NCBI GenBank assembly: GCA_001803565.1
Contig: MHDQ01000219.1
Span: 3,997-13,101 of the forward strand
DNA from: Nitrospinae bacterium RIFCSPLOWO2_12_FULL_45_22
GTDB taxonomy: Bacteria > 2-12-FULL-45-22
Length of the DNA stretch: 9,105 nucleotides
Direction: 5' to 3'
Positions within the stretch are counted from its first letter, which is position 1. Every line of letters starts with the position of its first letter. This document shows, piece by piece, positions 5,251-9,105 of this stretch. The notes below the pieces were generated by a model. The model searched no databases, had not been told where the DNA came from, and saw only the letters and a list, made by a program, of their open reading frames with translations. Made by a program: the position numbers and the translations under genes.

Positions 5251-5300
5251 CATATATTATATGCGCCATATGACGCATATGCGTGGCGCCATATGGCGCC
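5251..5300. promoter_or_regulatory. Cluster of stacked CATATG-centred palindromes
   Basis: Fifty bases contain four adjoining or overlapping palindromes: catatattatatg (5251-5263, symmetric about one T), an 18-bp element 5261-5278 (atgcg-c-catatg-a-cgcat, one mismatched pair), the perfect 12-mer acgcatatgcgt (5273-5284) and the perfect 16-mer ggcgccatatggcgcc (5285-5300). The decamer gcgccatatg occurs at 5263-5272 and again at 5286-5295. Centre-to-centre spacings are roughly 12-15 bp. Such clustering is much more than random and is best read as multiple binding sites for a dimeric regulator, lying about 85-150 bases upstream of the candidate sigma54 promoter. A recombination or transposon-end site is an alternative. 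Confidence 0.55.
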
Positions 5301-5384
5301 TAACACGCATCTTCCAGATGCCCGACTCCTGGGAGCAAACCGTTTAAATCATTGCCATATAACGAATCCCGCATGCCCCTCCCT

Positions 5385-5402
5385 TCGGCATACTATTTGC
5401 CC
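5385..5402 (+). promoter_or_regulatory. Candidate sigma54 (-24/-12) promoter for the nine-heme cytochrome gene
   Basis: tcGGcatactatttGCcc places the invariant GG (5387-5388) and GC (5399-5400) exactly ten bases apart, with GGCA and TTGC elements kept. The position before GG is C instead of the preferred T, and the base after TTGC is C. Start of transcription would be near 5412, about 240 bases before the gene. The palindrome cluster at 5251-5300 sits where enhancer-binding activators usually bind. No convincing sigma70 promoter was seen in this stretch. Confidence 0.35.
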
Positions 5403-5428
5403 TTCTTAATTATACCCCCTAAGAATGT

Positions 5429-5444
5429 GTGTGAATATTGACAC
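5429..5444. promoter_or_regulatory. Near-palindromic possible operator
   Basis: gtgtgaatattgacac is symmetric at 14 of 16 positions and lies just downstream of the candidate sigma54 start. It has the general look of a dimeric regulator site (CRP/FNR-like or Rex-like half-sites TGTgA/TgACA) but the spacing does not match the consensus of either family. Confidence 0.3.
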
Positions 5445-5527
5445 GATAGAAGCGAGAGAAAAGAAAGGAGGGATATGAGTTTTGAGCGTGATCAAAGATA
5501 CGGGGTGATGCCTCGCAGTTTATGTAG

Positions 5528-5547
5528 GGCAGGGCTTTAGCCTTGCC
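5528..5547. repeat. Short hairpin repeat (gtagggcagggctttagccttgcc type)
   Basis: ggcagggct (5528-5536) and agccttgcc (5539-5547) form a 9-bp stem with one G-T pair and almost no loop. The sequence belongs to the common gtaggggcagg...cctgcccc class of dispersed intergenic repeats. There is no T-tract, so it is not a canonical terminator. Confidence 0.5.
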
Positions 5548-5599
5548 GCAATCTATCATTATTAAACGTTCAGCCCTTGGCAAAGGAGGCTAACCAATA

Positions 5600-5634
5600 T
5601 TGGCTGAAAGCTGATGGCTGAATGCTAATGGAAG
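5600..5634. repeat. 7-bp-period repeat (ATGGCTG type) ahead of the cytochrome gene
   Basis: Heptads ttggctg, aaagctg, atggctg, aatgcta and atggaag follow in register. The first four share GCT at the same place. It immediately precedes and partly leads into the ribosome site AAAGGAGGT (5637-5645) of the gene at 5653. Confidence 0.5.
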
Positions 5635-5652
5635 AGAAAGGAGGTTAGGTAG

Positions 5653-8373
5653 ATGAAGCAAAAGAATAAATGGCGATTTTTGGTAATTTTTCTTGCCCTG
5701 GCCATCCCGCTTTTATTAACTACAGATGCCAAGGCATGGCAGGGCGATACCTTCTGTCTGCAATGTCACAAGACGGGCGGTGTAGTGGCGCTGGATAAAG
5801 AGAGCTATCTGAAAACGGGCCATAAGAATATGCTGCGGGAGGTATGTCCTAACAATGTATGTACCCCTTTGGCCGGCCCTGATGGGGTTATCTATCTCAC
5901 CGACGCCAGTCTCAATCCGATTAACTGGGCTACCGGAACGGTTAATATTGGCGGGGTAGATAAGATACTCTATTACATCCTTGATGGCTGGTTTGTTGAG
6001 AATACTCTACCCTCGGCGATATATGGGAGTGCAAATCCTGCGGATCCTCCTGGTCCTAATTACAGTTGCGCCAAATGCCACACCACAGGGTACGAAGCTG
6101 ATAATAATCAAACCCCTCTGCCAGCGGCGCATATAACAAACAGAACTGGAACTGGTTTCAGTACTACCGTTGGTGGTGTAGTTACTTCCTGGAACCTTGA
6201 TGGGATACAGTGCGAGCGCTGCCATGGTGGGATGAATCCCCCATTCGCAGGCCACCCAATTTTAGGGAGTTTAACTTGCACAAACTGCCATGATGGGACC
6301 AATCCACTAAATCACTCCAACTCAAGCCCAACTAATTGGTATGACCCTACACATCCGGAATACGAGGCAACAACTGAGCTGTGTATGAACTGCCATAGCC
6401 AAAATGCACTTCCACCTGGTGGATCTGGCTGGAGCACGCCGCAGCCGAAGCCCCTTGTAGTTGGGGCCCACGGTAGCTATGCCGAGGATTTTTCGGGCCA
6501 CCCCATAGGTGATGAGTACTTAAACAGCCCGAAGGCAAGGTTCCAGGGAACTTCGGCAGAGTTAACTGTCTCATCAAAATATCATAGCCATTTCTGGACT
6601 AGCGGCAAAAACAGGGGATGTGTCGGTTGTCACGATGTGCACGAAAGTACTGTGGATGTGATAGAGGCATCGCCGATACCCGCAGACAAAGAATGTACCG
6701 ATTGCCACGGCTATAAGAAAGTGGCAGATATACGCCATCCCTCCGGAGAAGAAACGCCCATTGAAGATCCCACCGTACAAAGTATGGACCCCTGTGTGGT
6801 CTGCCATATGCCTAAACTTCATCACGGAGAAGGGCTCAGGACCCATCTCTACCGGATAAACATTGACCCTGCCTACCGGACCTTCCCTACCCCAATGGAA
6901 TTCTATGGTGGGGTATGTAATGACACGCATGACGGTAAGGGTGGTGGTCCAGATGGTGATTGTGATGATTATATTGACACCAATGGCAATAAGAAATGGG
7001 ATGTTGGTGAACCAATAGAGAATAATAAGGCGGCTGGAAAGACCACAGCTTATACCGCTTCTGATGGCGAATTGGAAGAAGCGGTCTGGCTGGATCTGGA
7101 CAGTGCCTGCGGCCAATGCCACGGTGGTGGGACAGATAAGGCTGAAACTACCGGCTCAATCGATGCGAAATCGATGACTTTAACGGTGGCAGATGCTACC
7201 GGCTTTATTGCGGGTGAAGTCATTGAGGTTGAGGGTGCAGGAACCAGTGATCTGGAAGCCGTGATCGTCAGTATTAGTGAAAATTCAATTAAGATTGTGC
7301 CCGGGGCAGCAACTACTGTAACTGATGCACACGTGATCCAAAATCCTCCAAAAAAAGGTATGCCCTATATGAGCAAGGCCTACCTGGCATCCTGGGCGGT
7401 CAATATCCATCAGACACCTGAGGGAAGGTTCAACTGGATGCATGGCACAGACTGTTACCAGGTAAACTTCGATGCTACCATGAACCGCGGTGCCACTGAT
7501 ACCGTCACTAAGTTTGCTTGGAATTTTGGTGATCTTAAAACTTGGAGTAAGCCTGCCGATAATGATGCAAACACAAACTGCAATGACAAAGGGACCATTT
7601 GTAGTCATACCTATGCCGCACCAGGCACTTATGCCGTTACCCTGACCGTTAATTACAGCCTATCCCGCATCATGCTGGTAACGGCAAAGGGTAACAGTGC
7701 CGTTCCGGATAGCTTCTTCGATGTGTTTACCAATTATGATGGGGCATGTACGGATGGTAATCCATGCACCGATGATCCAACGGGTATGACAGCACGGGTA
7801 AAAGATGGCTCGGCTCCCAATTCCTGTGGGGCAACCACCGCTGGTACCGCCTATGTCATGTGGGGAGATGGGACCACTACGCAAGAGGGCATTACTCTTG
7901 GAGACGCAGAGTGGGATCACGAGTACAATAACCCGGGCACATACCACATCACTTACTGTGTCAAGGACAGCAATGGTAACAAGTCCTGCGCACCTAAGGT
8001 AACTGTGAATGTACCTGACAAGCCAACGGCGGTATATGAAGTGAGTGGTCTAATCACCTATGACGCTGATACACCGTGCTATGACTTAAATGGCGATGGT
8101 GATTGTACTGACCTTGGCGAAGTGGGTCCCGGGAATGGTGCTGCCAACGTCACCCTCTACCTGAAAAACGGCTTGACCATTGTCAAGATGGGTAAGACCG
8201 ATACTTCAGGCAACTATGAGATAAACAATGTGCCAGTATTAGACACTGATGGTGACGGAGTTGAAGACCCCTACACCATAGTGCCAAAGAGGAACGGATA
8301 CTTCTTCACACCTGAGACGCAGGAAGTGGATAGCTCAAGTCCGATGGCAGACTTTGAAGCCACTTCAGAGTAG
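5653..8373 (+). CDS. Secreted nine-heme c-type cytochrome with PKD and Cna-B/SdrD-like domains
   Basis: Predicted 906 residues, exported; AAAGGAGGT lies seven bases before the ATG. Signal peptide 1-28 (cleavage after DAKA). Nine CxxCH sites: C35, C139, C187, C209, C244, C323, C348, C381 and C486 (first cysteines). Blocks such as YLKTGHKNMLREV near 52-64, YSCAKCHTTGY at 137-147, GIQCERCHGG at 184-193 and GCVGCHDVHEST at 322-333 are typical of large multiheme cytochromes of anaerobes. A Ca-binding-type loop (DYIDTNGNKKWDVGEP, 439-454) and a beta-rich insert (about 500-562) split heme 9 and the tail from the rest. Residues about 600-668 (FAWNFGD, PGTYAVTLTV) and 730-787 (MWGDG, PGTYHITYCV) are PKD-like; about 795-906 is a Cna-B/SdrD-like or carboxypeptidase-regulatory fold with Asp-rich loops. 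No CxxCK or enzyme signature is seen, so electron transfer or surface adhesion is more likely than a reductase. Confidence 0.92.
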   Translation: MKQKNKWRFLVIFLALAIPLLLTTDAKAWQGDTFCLQCHKTGGVVALDKESYLKTGHKNMLREVCPNNVCTPLAGPDGVIYLTDASLNPINWATGTVNIGGVDKILYYILDGWFVENTLPSAIYGSANPADPPGPNYSCAKCHTTGYEADNNQTPLPAAHITNRTGTGFSTTVGGVVTSWNLDGIQCERCHGGMNPPFAGHPILGSLTCTNCHDGTNPLNHSNSSPTNWYDPTHPEYEATTELCMNCHSQNALPPGGSGWSTPQPKPLVVGAHGSYAEDFSGHPIGDEYLNSPKARFQGTSAELTVSSKYHSHFWTSGKNRGCVGCHDVHESTVDVIEASPIPADKECTDCHGYKKVADIRHPSGEETPIEDPTVQSMDPCVVCHMPKLHHGEGLRTHLYRINIDPAYRTFPTPMEFYGGVCNDTHDGKGGGPDGDCDDYIDTNGNKKWDVGEPIENNKAAGKTTAYTASDGELEEAVWLDLDSACGQCHGGGTDKAETTGSIDAKSMTLTVADATGFIAGEVIEVEGAGTSDLEAVIVSISENSIKIVPGAATTVTDAHVIQNPPKKGMPYMSKAYLASWAVNIHQTPEGRFNWMHGTDCYQVNFDATMNRGATDTVTKFAWNFGDLKTWSKPADNDANTNCNDKGTICSHTYAAPGTYAVTLTVNYSLSRIMLVTAKGNSAVPDSFFDVFTNYDGACTDGNPCTDDPTGMTARVKDGSAPNSCGATTAGTAYVMWGDGTTTQEGITLGDAEWDHEYNNPGTYHITYCVKDSNGNKSCAPKVTVNVPDKPTAVYEVSGLITYDADTPCYDLNGDGDCTDLGEVGPGNGAANVTLYLKNGLTIVKMGKTDTSGNYEINNVPVLDTDGDGVEDPYTIVPKRNGYFFTPETQEVDSSSPMADFEATSE

Positions 8374-8387
8374 TAAATGGAGAGGTT

Positions 8388-8418
8388 AGCGGGGACAGAT
8401 TCCAAATCTGTCCCCGCT
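8388..8418 (+). terminator. Strong hairpin after the nine-heme gene, terminator or REP-like element
   Basis: agcggggacagatt (8388-8401) pairs perfectly with 8405-8418, giving a 14-bp stem with a three-base loop (cca), 15 bases after the TAG. Only a weak T-run follows (ctcttt). It may end or attenuate the transcript between the two cytochrome genes and protect the upstream mRNA. The ggggacagat...atctgtcccc core is also a widespread dispersed hairpin, so it may have arrived as a repeat. Confidence 0.6.
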
Positions 8419-8448
8419 CTTTAATCCTTGGCTGAATAGGGGGTGCCA

Positions 8449-8551
8449 GGGGTTATAGGTACAAGGGAGGTTCTAGGTTCGACGTTAGAAGTAAGGACCT
8501 AGAACGATGAACTCAGAACGGAAAACGTAGAACGTCGAACGAATAAACGAA
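8449..8551. repeat. Heptad tandem array with inverted symmetry
   Basis: From 8502 to 8543 six units keep an exact 7-bp period (gaacgat, gaactca, gaacgga, aaacgta, gaacgtc, gaacgaa), followed by taaacgaa. To the left the same spacing continues with the opposite motif (gttctag 8470, gttcgac 8477, gttagaa 8484, gtaagga 8491) and ggttata, ggtacaa at 8451-8464. The halves are partly complementary: gttctaggt (8470-8478) with acctagaac (8497-8505) and gttcgacgtt (8477-8486) with aacgtcgaac (8531-8540). It fills the spacer between two cytochrome genes and is non-coding. Confidence 0.7.
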
Positions 8552-8571
8552 TAATGGAAGGAGGGAAGAGG

Positions 8572-9105
8572 ATGAAAAAAACGATCAGTTTAATAATCAT
8601 GTTCCTTGCCCTGTCCCTTTTCCTCTGCTCAGGTAGTGTTATAGCAGCGGATTATAGTTCAAAGACTCCGGGGACAGGCATCGAGGATACAGCCCATGAC
8701 CTCCGGTATGGACATCCTGCCGGTGATGTTTATGGGGCCAATGATGTCGATAATGAATATGGTGGCGGTGACCTGAACCGGATATGTATCTGGTGCCATG
8801 CACCACACCATACCCTCAGGCCGGCCGATTTTGCCGGGGATATTGACTATCTACCCCTGTGGAACCATACCACCACGACCATGGTTTATCAGACCTATAG
8901 CAATGGGGCGGATGATCCGGATGACCCAAACCATGCCTCTACGGCAGAGATCCTGGCCAATCAACCGGGCTCAGTATCCAAGCTCTGCCTGAGCTGTCAT
9001 GATGGTACCGTGGCAGTCAATGAGTATGGTTTTGCCCCGGGTGACATCAAGTCCAGTGGTGTACGCAAGGGAGATGCCCCGGTCTTTATCACGTCCCAGT
9101 ACCGG
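8572..9105 (+). CDS. Secreted multiheme cytochrome, OmcE-like, 5' part (runs off the window)
   Basis: 178 codons are present with no stop before the window end. AAGGAGGG lies six bases before the ATG at 8572; an in-frame ATG at 8554 would read through that ribosome site and is less likely. Signal peptide 1-26 (LIIMFLALSLFLCSGSVIAA, cleavage near IAA-DY; a lipobox is not convincing). Two heme c sites are visible: CIWCH 72-76 followed by APHHT, and CLSCH 139-143 followed by DGTVAVNEYG. Between them lies PLWNH (95-99) and a Gly/Asp-rich loop. The series HDLR, CxxCHxPH, PLWNH, SKLCLSCHDGTVA is the pattern I associate with small tetraheme outer-surface cytochromes such as OmcE; two further hemes would be expected beyond the edge. 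It follows the nine-heme gene on the same strand after a 198-bp spacer with a hairpin and heptad repeats. Confidence 0.85.
   Translation, partial: MKKTISLIIMFLALSLFLCSGSVIAADYSSKTPGTGIEDTAHDLRYGHPAGDVYGANDVDNEYGGGDLNRICIWCHAPHHTLRPADFAGDIDYLPLWNHTTTTMVYQTYSNGADDPDDPNHASTAEILANQPGSVSKLCLSCHDGTVAVNEYGFAPGDIKSSGVRKGDAPVFITSQYR

Larger units (their letters stand above)
4986..5652. other. Gene-poor intergenic region upstream of the nine-heme cytochrome gene
   Basis: No coding region in these 667 bases has both a credible ribosome site and a protein-like composition. The contents are a dispersed palindromic repeat (5033-5185), stacked CATATG palindromes (5251-5300), a candidate sigma54 promoter (5385-5402), a near-palindrome (5429-5444), a hairpin repeat (5528-5547) and a heptad array (5600-5634). 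The region separates the leftward toxin-antitoxin promoter from the rightward cytochrome gene. Confidence 0.7.

Noticed and set aside
5218-5409. 63-codon frame across the stacked palindromes
   Set aside because: It has no ribosome site and its protein sequence is dictated by the palindromes and promoter-like sequence.
5433-5470. TTGACA at 5439 as a sigma70 -35 for the nine-heme gene
   Set aside because: At 16-18 bases downstream there is only purine-rich sequence (aagaaagg), with no -10 element.
5475-5540. 21-codon ORF starting MSFERDQRYG after AAAGGAGGG
   Set aside because: The AGGAGG is only three bases from the ATG, and the 3' part lies within the dispersed hairpin repeat at 5528-5547. 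It could be a leader peptide but support is weak.
5628-5648. MEEKGG mini-ORF ending in the ribosome site of the nine-heme gene
   Set aside because: It resembles the two leader ORFs at 3334 and 4006 in ending, but has no ribosome site and its start comes from the heptad array.
6916-6930. CxxTH (C422, H426) as a tenth, single-cysteine heme site
   Set aside because: It lies in a Gly/Asp-rich calcium-loop-like segment and C422 can pair with C437 as a disulfide; no bacterial system is expected to load such a motif here.
6574-7122. 182-codon open frame on the minus strand, and similar ones at 7285-7608 and 7660-7947
   Set aside because: They are antisense to the nine-heme gene, which has nine CxxCH motifs in one frame; the antisense products show no family features.

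Overview
The window looks like accessory chromosome from a Gram-negative anaerobe rich in multiheme c-type cytochromes. The style (CxxCH proteins with Sec signal peptides, NHL propellers, PKD domains, many dispersed palindromic repeats, moderate GC) fits Desulfobacterota/Geobacter-like, Nitrospirota or anammox-type lineages, but the sequence does not fix the phylum.

Left side, minus strand (about 4102 down to 352): a near-consensus sigma70 promoter (4074-4102) reads into a 7-residue leader ORF and a Uma2-type nuclease-fold gene. A second, 21-residue leader ORF with an identical start follows, then a compact four-gene unit: secreted six-blade NHL beta-propeller, HAMP membrane protein 1 (1-nt gap), HAMP membrane protein 2 (after a 101-nt palindromic spacer) and a periplasmic four-heme cytochrome (4-nt ATGA overlap). 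Past its end lies a gutted GxxExxY gene flanked by 20-bp inverted repeats (77-325).

Centre (4241-5652): a two-gene toxin-antitoxin-like module (RHH-like small protein plus TumE/DUF6516-family protein) on the minus strand with its own strong promoter (4957-4985). About 670 bp without a convincing gene follows. It holds a dispersed palindromic repeat (5033-5185), a cluster of stacked CATATG-centred palindromes (5251-5300), a candidate sigma54 promoter (5385-5402), another near-palindrome (5429-5444) and repeat debris.

Right side, plus strand: a 906-residue secreted nine-heme cytochrome with two PKD-like domains and a C-terminal Cna-B/SdrD-like domain (5653-8373), a strong hairpin (8388-8418), a heptad tandem-repeat spacer, and the first 178 codons of another secreted cytochrome (8572 to the window edge) whose two visible heme sites and surrounding motifs resemble OmcE-type tetraheme proteins.

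Working model (inference): two divergent cytochrome transcription units belong to one extracytoplasmic electron-transfer or cytochrome-assembly locus. The nine-heme protein and the OmcE-like protein would be the electron-carrying surface components. The NHL propeller, output-less HAMP pair and small cytochrome would be periplasmic or membrane accessory parts. The Uma2 gene, toxin-antitoxin pair and GxxExxY remnant look like mobile passengers inserted around them.
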